Counted from the first letter of the stretch, positions 1 to 10,374 are shown. The stretch is DNA of 64,000 bases from Hermatobates lingyangjiaoensis (GCA_026182355.1 JAPFBL010001929.1:434501-498500), one strand, 5' to 3'. A program made the numbers and translations. Notes: generated from the sequence alone by a model not told the origin.

Positions 1-401
1 TAAATCACCATCGCGTAAACTGCACCCCAGTGCAAAACTAGTTTCAACTTGATTTCTCAGTATAAAAAAAAAAGGCTGAACTAATATAAATCCAAAGACA
101 AAGCAGGCATGGAAATAAAAAGAAGAAGAAATAATTTAAACGCTCAAGTCATTTCAACAACGTGAACAACTCAATGACAAGAAACCTCAATTTTATTCTT
201 TAAGTTGATACTTTGTTTTAAGAATGACTAAATTACTATGTTAAGTGACTGGAAAAAAGGGAGCATCTGAAAGTTCTTTAATTTTGGATCTTTATTATCT
301 TTATCACCAAGATTGCAGAAAATTAATTTGATTTTAAATTGCTTTAGTCCCCTCATGGAACTAATATTGTCCTTCCGAGTTGGTGCTTGTGAAAGAGGGT
401 T
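1..401. other. AT-rich DNA, nothing recognised
   Basis: Single-copy-looking AT-rich sequence with short A runs. I see no coding potential, splice-bounded ORF or recognisable repeat here. Confidence 0.5.
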
Positions 402-562
402 ATATATATATACTTTTTCGATGAAAATACAATCCGAAACGGACAAAATAGTTCAATGTACATAAAGAAACATAGATAAATTAAAAACAATCATTTACAG
501 TCTCTAATTTTCGGTTTGAACCGTCTTCAGGATAAATATGGTAAGAGAGGGAAACCAGTGCG
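402..562 (-). repeat. FB-E fold-back family, single arm
   Basis: One arm of a recurrent element. Beside a (TA)n tract comes a terminal hairpin of the form TCCG-AAA-CGGA (about 432-442), then a linker with AAACATAGA, then the reverse complement of CTGAAGA-C-GGTTCAAACC-GAAA at about 511-534. Further copies are at 10375, 18435, 20135 and 63065. There is no inverted partner here, unlike at 18435 and 63065. The CTGANGA-hairpin-GAAA order matches the hammerhead core known from Penelope-like elements; derivation from such an element is inferred. Confidence 0.65.
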
Positions 563-2298
563 CTTGGTTATATATATTTATATATAGTTCACATATCTCT
601 CAGTGAAAGTAATAATGTGCGCGAATTATAATCTCAGAAACACAGGAAACCTCTATATTTGAGCTACTCTACTAACGAGAAATTCGAGATATGAGATCTG
701 TTTGTAAAAATCAAAGCAAAAATCTTTGCAATCAAGCAAAATTCTTGTTCGACATACAAGAGAATGTGTATGGATGAGTTGGTTTTGTTTATTAAAACTC
801 TTCTTACCAAGCAATAAATAAGTTCACACTATAGGTTGCTGGCCTTAGTATGATCACATAGAAATCAGGCTTAACGTTATCTCTGAGGCAGCTATGGCAC
901 TCTCGTCTGATGACTATTACCCTTCTCTATGAGTGAAGAGTCAACTCGATGTGACACTTGTCTGGGGATGAAGGCAAGGTCTTTCTTCCTACACGGGCTT
1001 CATGTTACCTTTGAACCATCCAATTAATGAAGAATTTTTCTGGTTGAAGCACATAAGTGAGGGAGGGCTCTATCCACCGTATCGTCAGTCTGGGTGTGGC
1101 TTACTATTTCTTCCTTTCTTCCTCATTCTATCTTTATTTACTTTTTGTTCTTTTTCTCTTGACTTCGTTATTTTCTGTTCCCCATGACTTTTCCATTCTT
1201 CTTTTCTTTCTTTCTTCATATGATTTTCTTACCTTCATAACATTTTTTATTGCTTCAGACATGTTAAGTACTATGTGACTACCAGTCTTCCTAAAGAATG
1301 TCAAACATAATTTTTTTTAGAGTAACTAAGTGATAGCTCACGTCTGTGAGATTTGTCTTGGCCATATCATGTGCATTGTCTCGTTTTGCAATACGGCAAA
1401 AGAGCAGCCCGTAAAACCATCATTCATCTTTATTACCCTCTATGATTAAATGAATCAACCAACTTTCAGCAAAATCTAATTATTTAACATAAAAAATCAA
1501 CTAGTTCTCATAAAGTTTCCACTTTGTTCTAAAAATTGTATTATTCTACAATTTATTTATATTGTAATCATGGAGAAAAGACAGAGTCAAACACAGTGCC
1601 TGATTAAATATTCAAGTCAAGTACATTTCTCAGGTTATAGTCGAGGTTGCAGAATTACAAGATTTTTTAAAACAGCCGACAATTTCATCGCAGAAGTACT
1701 CTGGCATCATAAATACTGCTTATGAAATATTAAATGAATGCAGTTTTACTTTAGATGGATAGGTATTGCAGTAGGTTTTTAAAAAATCGATCCTACTTTT
1801 TTATTTCATAACAGGTTCATGAATATAATGTTTACCGCAAATGTTCAGTTAGCGTTCACTGGCATTAGCAGGATAAGAAATATAATGGCCGCAGATTTCT
1901 TAATTTTATTAAATATGACTATGTAATTCATTTCATTGAAATAATATTATAATTAGTACTGCATGACTTATAATAGTGATAAGTTAAATAAAATATCTTA
2001 TGACGTAAATTTTCTTCTTCTTCAGGCAATTTTCGGAATCTGACCATCTTTCATTAACTTTGCGCTATAAGAAAGGCAAAAGCTAGAACGATTGAGTCAA
2101 GAATAGAATCTATATTGACAAGTTCATTTATTTTGTTTATACTGTTTTATTATAGCTATTGTATTTTTTTTCAACTATTAGTTTTTTCATACTCCTCGAT
2201 ATATTTCTAACACTGAAAATATAAGAGATTTATAACAATTATATTGATGTTAAATTCAAACTGAGCAACTATAAAATTATAACAATAGGCAAGAGCTC
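563..2298. other. Non-coding AT-rich block with a pyrimidine-rich tract
   Basis: No recognisable gene. Positions about 1105-1260 are strongly T/C-rich and give only low-complexity reading frames rich in Leu, Phe and Ser. An exact CTGATGA occurs at 907-913 but without a convincing following hairpin plus GAAA. If the minus-strand CD36 gene is real, this is the intron downstream of its exon; I searched it by eye for the next expected exon (an N-G-S ... W ... P-P-x-P pattern) and did not find it. Confidence 0.5.
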
Positions 2299-2451
2299 TT
2301 ACATCACTGGTTTTGGTTTTCGGCCAAATAGGTTGTCAACCAAAATTTTCGAAATATTTATGGTCGACAATGAAAGTATCACAGCACAGGACATAAGGCT
2401 GCAAGTAGGGTGAAGCAATATTAGTATCACATGATGTAAAAGTAAGCTTAC

Positions 2452-2543
2452 CTTATATATAAGGAAGTCCACCCAAGGAACGGAGGAAAGGATAATGCCT
2501 ATTGCTAATGTGAACAATCCGAAAACGATGACTGCCAAGCGAG
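2452..2543 (-). CDS. CD36/scavenger receptor class B-like protein, internal exon 2 (first transmembrane segment)
   Basis: A 92-bp exon bounded on the minus strand by a textbook acceptor (T-rich tract ending in CTAG, AG at 2545-2544) and a donor AAG|GTAAGC (GT at 2451-2450). It starts with two bases of a split codon and ends in phase 0. It encodes RLAVIVFGLF, then TLAIGIILSS, then VPWVDFLIYK. This is a long hydrophobic helix followed by the P-W-x-D-x-x-I/L-x-K signature that closes transmembrane helix 1 in CD36, LIMP-2, SR-BI and croquemort-type receptors, which are two-pass membrane proteins that bind lipids or lipoproteins. The next exon, encoding the start of the ectodomain, should lie below position 1. 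The reading frame runs on past the donor but loses family resemblance there. The family call rests on one short exon, so another N-terminally anchored membrane protein remains possible. Confidence 0.72.
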
Positions 2544-3088
2544 CTAGAAAAAAAATTAAAATCCAATTAATTTTACTATATCTTTCTGACATAATAAAAC
2601 AAAATATGATTTTTGCACAAATGTATCAATAATATCGCAAAAAAAAGTTAATGATAAAAAAAAAAATTTTTAAAACGTTTTGAAAAAGCAGATTTGATAC
2701 CCCAAAATGATTTTGCATCTTTTTTATCAATTTCAAAGGTATTGCTCTATTTATTTTTACTTTATTGTTATTTTTGTTCTTTTAAAAAAATAATAGTGAT
2801 CCAAACTGACAATTCATTAAAACTGTAAACTGGAAAACAAACATTTTAACCAGGGCACTTAAATTAAAAGGCTCATATGGAAACGTATTAAGTATTAATA
2901 CATTAAGTATTGCTCGTATTAAGTAAAAAGTATTTATACACTTTTACTCTTCTTCTGACGATGTGGAAAGAAATATATCTCAAAACGGAGAAGTGAGTTT
3001 TTTTTTGGTGTTGTTTCTTCATGGTATTTCTTTTGATCGTTTGAAAAGTTGTTCTATCGGACTTCCAGTTTGGAATTATTGCATGTTT

Positions 3089-3091
<3 letters not shown>
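2544..3091. other. AT-rich intronic-looking DNA
   Basis: Directly upstream (minus strand) of the CD36-like exon. A-runs and T-runs only, with no recognised element. Confidence 0.5.

Positions 3092-3119
<28 letters not shown>
3092..3119. repeat. (TA)n microsatellite
   Basis: Pure alternating TA adjoining the fold-back element that starts at 3118; one of many (TA)n tracts that bound such elements in this window. Confidence 0.9.
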
Positions 3120-3271
3120 CAATGATCAAACCACAATAAGAAAATGGGAAAACAAGACTAAGATCTTTCAACCGTAACCAGAGTCAAAAACCCAACTCTG
3201 ACGAAGACAGTTTTCCCATTTTCTTATTGTGCTTTGATCATTGATTGTTATTTCACGTGTTTATGTGAAAT

Positions 3272-3275
<4 letters not shown>
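3118..3275. repeat. FB-A fold-back element, head-to-head pair with truncated loop
   Basis: Left arm starts ATGATCAAACCACAATAAG and right arm ends with the reverse complement plus the terminal hairpin TTTCAC...GTGAAA, which holds a CACGTG. The two CTGACGA-type cores sit back to back near 3190-3225, but the central hairpin is deleted. It is bounded by (TA)n on both sides. FB-A is the most frequent family here, with about 15 copies or fragments. Confidence 0.8.
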
Positions 3276-3315
<40 letters not shown>

Positions 3316-3322
3316 TATATAT
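3274..3322. repeat. (TA)n microsatellite between two FB-A copies
   Basis: Alternating TA with one phase slip at 3308-3309, separating two adjacent FB-A palindromes. Confidence 0.9.
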
Positions 3323-3526
3323 GATCAAACCACAATAAGAAATGGGAAAACAAGACTATGATCTTTCAACCGTAACAAGCGGTCTTCGTCAGAGTCAAAA
3401 ACCCAACTGGGTCAGATCTTTCAAAAAAAACTTTCAACTGGGTTGAAAGATCTTAGTCTTGTTTTCCCATTTCTTATTGTGGTTTGATCATTGATTGTTG
3501 TTTCACGTGTTTATGTGAAATCTTTT
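3322..3526. repeat. FB-A fold-back element, second copy
   Basis: Inverted pair of about 95-bp arms. The left arm carries the reverse complement of CTGACGA-A-GACCG...CGGTT-GAAA around 3370-3390. The centre contains an extra short self-complementary insert around AAGATCTTTC. The right end carries the CACGTG-bearing terminal hairpin, then (TA)n. Confidence 0.8.
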
Positions 3527-3533
3527 ATATATA

Positions 3534-3572
<39 letters not shown>
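3526..3572. repeat. (TA)n microsatellite
   Basis: Alternating TA with a TTA slip, separating the FB-A copy from the FB-J palindrome. Confidence 0.9.
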
Positions 3573-3576
<4 letters not shown>

Positions 3577-3599
3577 CATCAATATTTATATTATATTAT

Positions 3600-3856
3600 T
3601 TATATATGAATTAAATACCACAATAAACAATATAAATTAATTAAAATGCTCTAAGGCCTTTCATCACAACATTATTAGAGAGCTAAATGAAACAACAACA
3701 AAAAAAAAAGAAGTTATCTGATTGCCAGGTTAACTTGTTATTATGGTTTTTTTTTTGTTTCATTTAGCTCTCTGATTATGTTGTGACGAAAGGCCTTAGA
3801 ACATTTTAATTAATTTATATTGTTTATTGTAATATTTAATTCATATATTATATCAA
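3600..3856. repeat. FB-J fold-back element (about 110-bp arms)
   Basis: Left arm about 3600-3710 and right arm about 3745-3856 are reverse complements sharing TGCTCTAAGGCCTTTCATCA, a CATTTAGCTCTC block and an outer AT-rich terminus. The loop is A-rich on one side and T-rich on the other. A second member of the family occupies 63838-64000, with GTGA-AAGGCCT conserved. No CTGANGA core is evident, so its relation to the other fold-backs is only architectural. Confidence 0.75.
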
Positions 3857-3880
3857 GAGTTATTGTTGATTATTAATTTA

Positions 3881-3881
<1 letters not shown>

Positions 3882-3930
<49 letters not shown>
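3882..3930. repeat. (TA)n microsatellite
   Basis: Alternating TA. It is followed by a short FB-A-like remnant (CCAGTTGGGTTTTGACTC, 3938-3956). Confidence 0.85.
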
Positions 3931-3932
<2 letters not shown>

Positions 3933-3956
3933 TGGAGCCAGTTGGGTTTTGACTCA

Positions 3957-4460
3957 CGCAGAACGTTCTCCCTTTTTCAGTTCCTTGAAAGCGAGGTTTG
4001 ACAGCTTTCAGTGATGATTTCATTGATTATAGACAAAGATAAACTTATTGTGACATTATGTTTTACATAAATTATAATATATTGGTGTTTCTGATGAAAT
4101 TTTTAAGTAATATATTATTTTAGAAGACATGACAGTTGAGGAAAAGAAAAAGAAGATGATCAGTAAACTTTATTTTGATGAGTTTTTTATTGGAGAAACT
4201 CACCAAAATATTTATGAATATCATCTCCAGGATGGTATATCAGAATTGTGAAATAATATAAATATTTATATATTTGAAAAAAAATTATAATTATATCTTT
4301 ATCAAGTAAGTTATGATTTACTAATTTAGATGTAATACAATGATTAAAACCAGCATAAATTATGCTTATGGATATTTTAAGCACATAAATAAAGAAGAGT
4401 AAGATAGTTGGGTGTTTGTGTGTCAAGTTCATGAAAAGAAGAGAAGGAGAGTCAAGTTAT
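3957..4460. other. AT-rich DNA, nothing recognised
   Basis: No coding signal or recognised repeat. Short minus-strand reading frames here are hydrophobic and low complexity. Confidence 0.5.
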
Positions 4461-4475
4461 ATATTTTAATCAGGC

Positions 4476-4660
4476 ATCTAAGAAGACTGTCTAAATGTTA
4501 AACAAGACATCAATAATTTCAGAAATTCATGTCAAAGCTGATATCTAAAAGACTAAGTAGTTATATACAAAAAGCAAGGTGGACGAGTTCTTCTTATTTA
4601 AACTGTCAGAAATGTTCATGTTTCAATTTGTTGTTCCGTTGATCTCTAATGTAAGTCATT
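4476..4660 (+). repeat. Decayed copy of a duplicated ~200-bp segment
   Basis: About 85 percent identical by eye to 5424-5640 in the same orientation. Shared blocks include GACTGTCTAAATGTTAAACA, ACTGATATCTAAAAGACTA-like sequence, GACGAGTTCTTCTTATTTAA and ACTGTCAGAAATGTTCATG. Relative to the second copy it has a ~20-bp deletion and small indels that break the reading frame. Confidence 0.75.
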
Positions 4661-5423
4661 TCACATCTGTTTAGAAAAAAATTGATTAAAATTATTTCGT
4701 CAAACTGTTATAGTTAGTAAGTATTTTATATTATAATAAAATTTGAATATTTTCAAAAACATAAAGCTGTTATCAACTCCTAAAGAAATATAAATGATTG
4801 AATGAACAAAACCTCCTGACGTGTCTACATCACAACTAATAGGGTATAGTGTCATAACTATGCATCTATGTCAAAAAACACGATATTTTTGCCGAATTTG
4901 CATTGTCTTTTTCATTTCTTGAGGAATTTATTTTACAATTTCTTCGTTTATTATAGTAGTAAACTACATTTTACTTAAGTAAAAACAGTAGACTTATAAA
5001 ACAATTTAATTTCTTGGTTAAGTTGGATGTGTGGCGTTTGAGGATCCATAAATTCAAGTTTTACTTTTCTACTAGACTACCCGTTACTGTTTGTGTCAGT
5101 CAGAAATTGTAACAAAAGGTAATGAAATAAATTCAATGAACATGATTGATAGGGAAAATTTTAATTGTTGTTTCTTGTTATTAAGGAACGGAAACAGATT
5201 CTTATATGGCCTAAGCTTTTTATATAGTATTCTTAATAAGATTCAAGATATACACACAGTAAGTGTATTTAGCAAAATAAAAAAAATTTGAAAGTAAAAA
5301 AAAACTCATTTATTTTATCATATAAATAAATAAAACATCGATTCTAGTTATATACACAATGAAATATATTTAAAAGGACATTCGTATTTTATCTGATATT
5401 TGTGTTCGAGTTTGTTTCTAAAA

Positions 5424-5640
5424 AGACTGTCTAAATGTTAAACAAGACAACAATAATTTCAGAAGTTTATGTCAAAATGACTTTAAAATCAAAACTGATA
5501 TCTAAAAGACTAGTATTTAGTTATATAAAAAAAGCAAGGCGGACGAGTTCTTCTTATTTAAACTGTCAGAAATGTTCATGTTCAATTTGTTGTTCTAGAG
5601 TTCCTAAAATTATTCATTTTAAACCTCTAATGTAATAGTT
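5424..5640 (+). repeat. Second copy of the duplicated segment, with an intact 66-codon ORF
   Basis: Positions 5435-5635 encode a short basic protein starting MLNKTTIISEVYVK, rich in Lys and Ser, with a Cys cluster CQKC-SCSICC near residues 44-53 and ending before two in-frame stops (TAA, then TAG after one codon shift). I do not recognise it. The paralogous segment at 4476-4660 is frame-broken, so this may be a dispersed repeat, a duplicated gene fragment or chance. There is no clear promoter or acceptor. Confidence 0.45.
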
Positions 5641-5673
5641 TATTACGTATTTGTTGTATTTATTTATAGTACA

Positions 5674-6155
5674 TGTGCACTACTGGCATTAGCAAGCATG
5701 AAAGCGTCTGGGCTACTCTGGCTTCATGCCTTAATTTTATTACCATAATAATTTTATTACCATAATTCAAAATGTTTATATTTTGAAAAATTTAAATTAA
5801 TTTTTTTTTGTCACATTTATATTTAATACATTTTTACTACTGTCATCAGCGAGCAAGCAAGTGACTGGCTACCCGGGATCAATGCCTTTACTTTATTACA
5901 ATTGTTTATATTATTCAAATTTTAAATTAAAAAAATTTTTTTGTTACATTTATATATAATACATTTGCACTAATGTCATCGGCGAGCACGCAAGCTAGTG
6001 GGCTACCATGGCTCCATGCCTTTATTTTATTACGATTGTTTATATTACACAAATAATAAATTAAAAAAATAATTGTTACATTTATATATAATACTTTTGC
6101 ACTACTGTCATCGGCGAGCACGCAAGACACTTGCTACCTGGCTCAAAGTTCGGGA
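5674..6155. repeat. Diverged tandem repeat, ~130-bp unit, about 3.5 copies
   Basis: Units begin near 5674, 5839, 5966 and 6096. Each contains GCACTACTGTCATCGGCGAG-like sequence, a CACGCAAG block, GGGCTACC-x-TGGCTCCATGCC, TTTATTTTATTAC, then an AT-rich stretch ending ACATTTATATATAATAC. The GC-rich third of each unit is better conserved than the AT-rich part. The first unit is ~165 bp because of an internal TTTTATTACCATAAT duplication. Confidence 0.8.
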
Positions 6156-7384
6156 ATATAGTGATAATTTTCTTTATTTAACATTATTCAGGTAATAAAT
6201 AATACATATTTAATTTCAGGTATCTATCTCCACGGAAAAACAAACAGTTTGGGTGAACAAACAAACGAGCAAACAAACTCACGAACTTCGTATATAGAGA
6301 TCTATGTATAATCCTGGTAATACAAGGTCTACAGAAAGAAAACAGAAAAGTGCTTAAGGTCTTTCATCCTAAAGGGTGTTCCCATACATATTTTCAATAG
6401 TATAGTGTGCAAGTAGAGTTATATTTTGGGGGGATTATTTCTTGAACATTGCTAACTGAAATGCACAACAAAGTTCTAAGTATGGTTGAACAATATATTT
6501 GTAAATTTCAAATTGATACGACAAAATTTATTCAACCAACTCACTCTAAATATAATATGGTAAACTTATTCCCTAGTTTTAGTGTCATTAGTGACAATAG
6601 GTTGTTATTTGCATTATAGTCATTACAGTAGTTATTGTTATTAGTGTCTATAGTTTATTAGTTATTAGTGTTCAGCACTATTAGAACGTTTAGTAATTTA
6701 TCAACAGAAAAACCAAGAAACGTGAAGATAAAATTGATTACATTTAAGGTATATAAGTTCAAAATATGAAAATTTATTTTTGTTATGAACATTATACTTT
6801 AAGAAATCCATTATATTTAAGAAGTTTCCAAGTAAACAAATTTTATTAAAAAAAAAAAGTATTTTCATAAAACATTACAATGTTTTTTGAATTTTAAATT
6901 CTATTATAACTGTAACTAATTGTTAAATATTCAAGAAGCAATGTAAAGCTTTATTGATTTGTTTTGTTTGAACGTGATGTCATCGGGTGCATTAAATTGA
7001 TTGAATATCTGTTAATGAAACAAACTTAATTATAAGCCTGTAATAGTGTTTGTAGTCATTCTTAGAAATAACAATTGTCATTCATTCATTGTTTATTTAA
7101 TTACTAAGCACTTCGCAAATATAACTTAATTGCTCTGTGAAACACAGACCTCATCGTTCAATTAACAACTTAACTATAAATTAGAGATGAAATAAAAAAA
7201 AAACAAAACAAAAGAACGTTCAATTAGTTTTGAAACCGTCTGACGTATTCTTACTAATTGGAAAATTAAGTTATTGGATATTAATAACTCTGGTTGTTAA
7301 CAACCATATTATTTAATTATTTATTGAACATTTACTATTATTTTAATTTTGAAAATAAATATACTTGTAATTAGAATAAAGGGG
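6156..7384. other. AT-rich DNA, nothing recognised
   Basis: Long AT-rich stretch with simple A and T runs. No splice-bounded ORF and no repeat matching elsewhere in the window was seen. Confidence 0.5.
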
Positions 7385-7545
7385 AGAAACGCTAAGTCTC
7401 CACACAAAAGATTTTATCTAACGTCTAGCGTTTCAATCACTTACTGTTCATCGTCAGGTTACATCATCACCTTACTGACGATGAACACTAGATGTCCGAA
7501 ATGAATCGATGTCGGATACACTTTTTTGTATGGAGACTTTTCGAT
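7385..7545. repeat. Penelope-tail-like inverted pair
   Basis: Right arm: CTGACGATGAACA...TCCGAAATGAATCGATG and TATGGAGACTTTTCGATG (7474-7540). Left arm is the diverged reverse complement with CATCGTCAG at 7449-7457, GTTTCAATC and a GAAACGCTAAGTCTCCACAC outer end. This gives two CTGACGA...GAAA cores head to head around a ~15-bp centre. The arms differ from the FB families elsewhere, so this is another member of the same structural class. Confidence 0.6.
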
Positions 7546-7868
7546 GTTTCTTCCCTTATCTAATACCTTCCTTTCCTTTCTAAAGTTTATCAGAAGAGGA
7601 ATACTTGACGTTGTATTTGCTCAGGACCAGCTGCTCTACGCCTACTTTGAGGGTCGATTTGATCTATCAGTTGTTAACCCTAAGGTCATGACCTTTATTT
7701 CACCTCGAATCTTCTTGCCCTAAGTCAATCACCCTACTTTTTAGCCCACACCGTAACTCTAACAATGTGTATCTTACTTTACTTCTGAACACCTTTAAAG
7801 TTTATTAATATAATAACTAATTCGACAGATGCTGTTCTGCATTACTAACAAATATTAAATTCTATCAG

Positions 7869-8015
7869 GAATGAAAACTAAGATAACAAACCTGGAGTGG
7901 TCTAAACTCAACTTTACTATAAGTAAATATAATATCAAACTCGTTAACAACCAACTTATGTTTTGTTTGATTAGTCAAACACTTGTTCTACAACCATTTA
8001 TCACACAATGGAATT
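7869..8015 (+). repeat. Dispersed repeat, copy 1 (inverted relative to 49860-50010)
   Basis: Shares, in reverse complement, blocks at 49874-50006: GTTTGATTAGTCAAACACTT, AACCTGGAGTGGTCTAAACT-like and AGGAATGAAAACTAAGATAA-like sequence. The two copies are ~42 kb apart in opposite orientation. The family is unclassified. Confidence 0.65.
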
Positions 8016-8289
8016 CATCACGAAATATATGTTTGATTGTGGTTAATTTTTTACATTTAAGAACTTTATTCTTCTAACATATCATCTTAACTCATTGAAA
8101 CATTAAAAATTTTTTTTTAATAAACCTCTCAATAACAATTTTATTTCACTTGTCTAAATCAATGTAAACAATGTAAATAAATAAATACATTTGTTGTAAA
8201 TAAATGCAAACCAATCCAACCAGTAGGAGAGGCAATTCATTACTCCAATACAAAATTTCATTTTTTATACTATACAAGACGTTACTTAT

Positions 8290-8390
8290 ATCAGGTTTTG
8301 GAAGCCTATGGTAAGCAGCTCCCTTTGGTCCAGAGCACACCGTGTTGAAACTTTAATATTAAGGTCGTGGGTTTGATTCTTACAAAGACC
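8290..8390 (+). repeat. tRNA-like fragment, probable SINE head
   Basis: AAGGTCGTGGGTTTGATTC at 8361-8379 matches a tRNA T-arm/B-box, and CCAGAGCAC about 40 bp earlier fits the end of a D-arm. The anticodon arm is mispaired and there is no clean acceptor stem, so this is not a functional tRNA. It differs from the main SINE family of this window. Confidence 0.45.
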
Positions 8391-9114
8391 TCATACATTT
8401 TATTATTTATTCAGTTCAGACAATAAATACACAGTGGCAAGAAAACAAACAAACAAGATCGGTCATCAGAGATTTATAAGTATATAGATAGATTTACATT
8501 GACCTCTAAAGTACCTAATATAATTTAGATGAGTAAACAGAAGTAGCACTTATTAGCTCTCTTTTTATGGTTGCCTCTTTCAAAAATTAAAAAAATATTT
8601 ATTTCCATAAAATAACCATTAAGACAATAATAAATTCAAAATAAAAATACACAATTAAAAGTTTTGAAAAAAAATAAGGTAAGGAAATAATACATTAGTT
8701 TCAAAAGTGAATTTATATCGACTATATGTCATGTCTAAAAATGTTTTACTTTATATTTTTATCAATATTATTTCGAATGATTCCTTTTTAAACATTTTTT
8801 TATTGCTGAAACATTAAAAATTAAATTTTTTTTACGTTTACTAGGTCACCTAAAAATTTAATTTTTGATTATACAATTACAAATGTAATTATTTTTTATT
8901 GGAAACAAAACGTTCTTAATGTATTTGTGCTATGAGAGGCTAACTTTACTTACAGTGGGCATCATGATCTATGAATGAGATTAAAAATAACAGCTGTTTA
9001 TAAAAAAGAAAGGTTGTTTTGTTTCATATGATTTAAAAAATGATTAAATGTAAAAGTTTATTAATAATGTCATTGAAAAAGAAAATGATTGAAAGATTCA
9101 ACTCTTCTTATTTA
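8391..9114. other. AT-rich DNA, nothing recognised
   Basis: Simple AT-rich sequence between the tRNA-like fragment and the pogo-like element. Confidence 0.5.
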
Positions 9115-9860
9115 CAGTGGACGCTGTTTAATGTAAGCACTTTTATAATCACCAATAACCGATTGATATCATAAACCGAAAAAATAGAAATTGCCATTTT
9201 ACCGTTCATGAGATTAGCAAAAAAAATAATATGTAATAAATGGCAAAACTATAAGTTATAGTTATACTATTTAAACTATAAGAATTACTATAAGTTATTT
9301 GTTTAGGAAATCGTCCAGCTTTGTCTGCTTCACGTCTTTTCGCAGCAAATCATTTATAATGGACTCGTACTCATAATGAAGTTCAAATTGAGAAGGTGTA
9401 TTACTCCGAGCCGTAACACGCGAAGAGCTTCCCACATTTCCTTATTGTCACTTGGTTTTCAGTGCAATGCCCTCTATTGTTGTGGTTGTAGTGGTACACG
9501 AGACACTACCTTTCTTGAAACCGTTTTGATTTGTTTCTTCCAAAACATGCTTCCAAAGTCATATTCTACGGCATTTGTAAACCACATTTTCAAAGCTAAT
9601 TCGACTTCAGTGCCTTTTCCAGTCCCTCTTCTTTTGCACAACAAATGTTGGATACCTTTGATGTTCATCTCGATTCTTCTGCAGTTTTTTTTTTAAAATT
9701 TTGCATAGAACCGGCTGGGATATTTACAGTTATACAGCAACCTCACGTTGCCCCCATCTTAGGCTGTATATCATAGCCCTCTAAAATTGCAGCTTTTTCT
9801 TTAATATTAAATCTCTGCGTTTTTTTTCATCTCGAAGGGATAAGAAAATCAATGAAAACA
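9115..9860 (-). mobile_element. pogo/Tigger-class DNA transposon relic
   Basis: The left terminus is plausible: TA target dinucleotide at 9113-9114, then CAGTGGACGCTGTTTAATGT at 9115 followed by AATAACCGATT-type sequence, in the style of pogo/Tigger ends. It contains the minus-strand transposase relic at 9295-9830. The right terminus is not found; AACCGATTG-like words recur near 10120 and 10190 but no reverse-complement CCACTG+TA was seen. The end given here is just past the transposase start. Confidence 0.65.
9295..9830 (-). pseudogene. CENP-B/pogo-type transposase, internally deleted and frameshifted
   Basis: Read on the minus strand from about 9830. After ATGAAAAAA comes FNIKEKAAILEGYD, then after a frameshift GQREVAV, two stops, and ISQPVLCKILKNCRRIE, which matches the first (psq/CENP-B N) helix-turn-helix of pogo-like transposases (LKEK...IL...ISQSTL..ILK..). 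Next comes TEVELALKMWFTNA, the start of the second DNA-binding domain (..EEAL..WF..AR..). The catalytic DDE core is then missing. The frame resumes as TPSQFELHYEYESIINDLL and ends KQTKLDDFLNK plus a stop at 9295-9297, the usual basic/hydrophobic C-terminal tail of this class. At about 530 bp versus roughly 1.5-1.8 kb for an intact gene, it is an inactive deletion derivative. It belongs to a domesticable transposase family, but nothing suggests host use here. Confidence 0.82.
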
Positions 9861-10264
9861 AAAAAGTAACTGTCACGGAGCATTTGATCTATGCGTCAGA
9901 TAGCTGGCCACAACTGATAATCTGGTACAGTAACTGAGTGATTCGGGTGACAGTTAGAAAAAATCTGAAGACTAGGGTTGAAATAAAGAAATCTTATCTC
10001 TTGCTTTGCCAGAGATAAAATCAGGATGCTTTAAAATTAGAACAACAAATTTCCGCTGGAGTTGAACTCAACGAAAAAAGTCCCAAAGTTTGAAAAAAAA
10101 ATTGTTACAATAACCGATGTTCTAATCACAATAGCGATATATTTTAATGCATATTGTATGTTGGGGCGGGGATCAATAACCCCGATAGTATTAACCGATT
10201 GCTAACTTTATCCGTGATTACATATATAATTTTGAAGACGTTTCAACATTCTATACTTGTGTTT
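9861..10264. other. Flank of the pogo-like relic
   Basis: Moderate GC at 9880-9960 and AT-rich elsewhere. It probably includes the undetected right half of the transposon. CTGAAGACTAGGG at 9966 resembles an isolated fold-back core box but lacks GAAA in register. Confidence 0.35.
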
Positions 10265-10345
10265 ACGAAAAAAGCTTTAAATAAAAACCGAAACATATAC
10301 ATCTGAAGTATACATTAAACCTGAAAAAATAACTACGTCCTGACA
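10265..10345. repeat. FB-K family fragment
   Basis: TTAAATAAAAACCGAAACAT...ACATTAAACCTGAAAAAATA matches elements at 41650-41800 and 48105-48280, which carry TTTTAAATAAAA...AAACAT and GAACCTGAAGAA. The copy is short and diverged. Confidence 0.5.
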
Positions 10346-10374
10346 AGTCATTTTTTTGTAAATATGTATATACA

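Noticed and set aside
907..945. Hammerhead core at the exact CTGATGA
   Set aside because: No hairpin followed by GAAA in register; probably chance in this sequence.
1002..1278. Two overlapping plus-strand open frames
   Set aside because: They are Leu/Phe/Ser low-complexity translations of a T/C-rich tract and lack splice context or family resemblance.
2299..2451. Continuation of the CD36-like frame beyond the donor
   Set aside because: Resemblance to the family stops exactly at AAG|GTAAGC, so the 3' extension is read-through into the intron.
8290..8390. Functional tRNA gene
   Set aside because: Only the T-arm/B-box is convincing; anticodon and acceptor stems do not pair.
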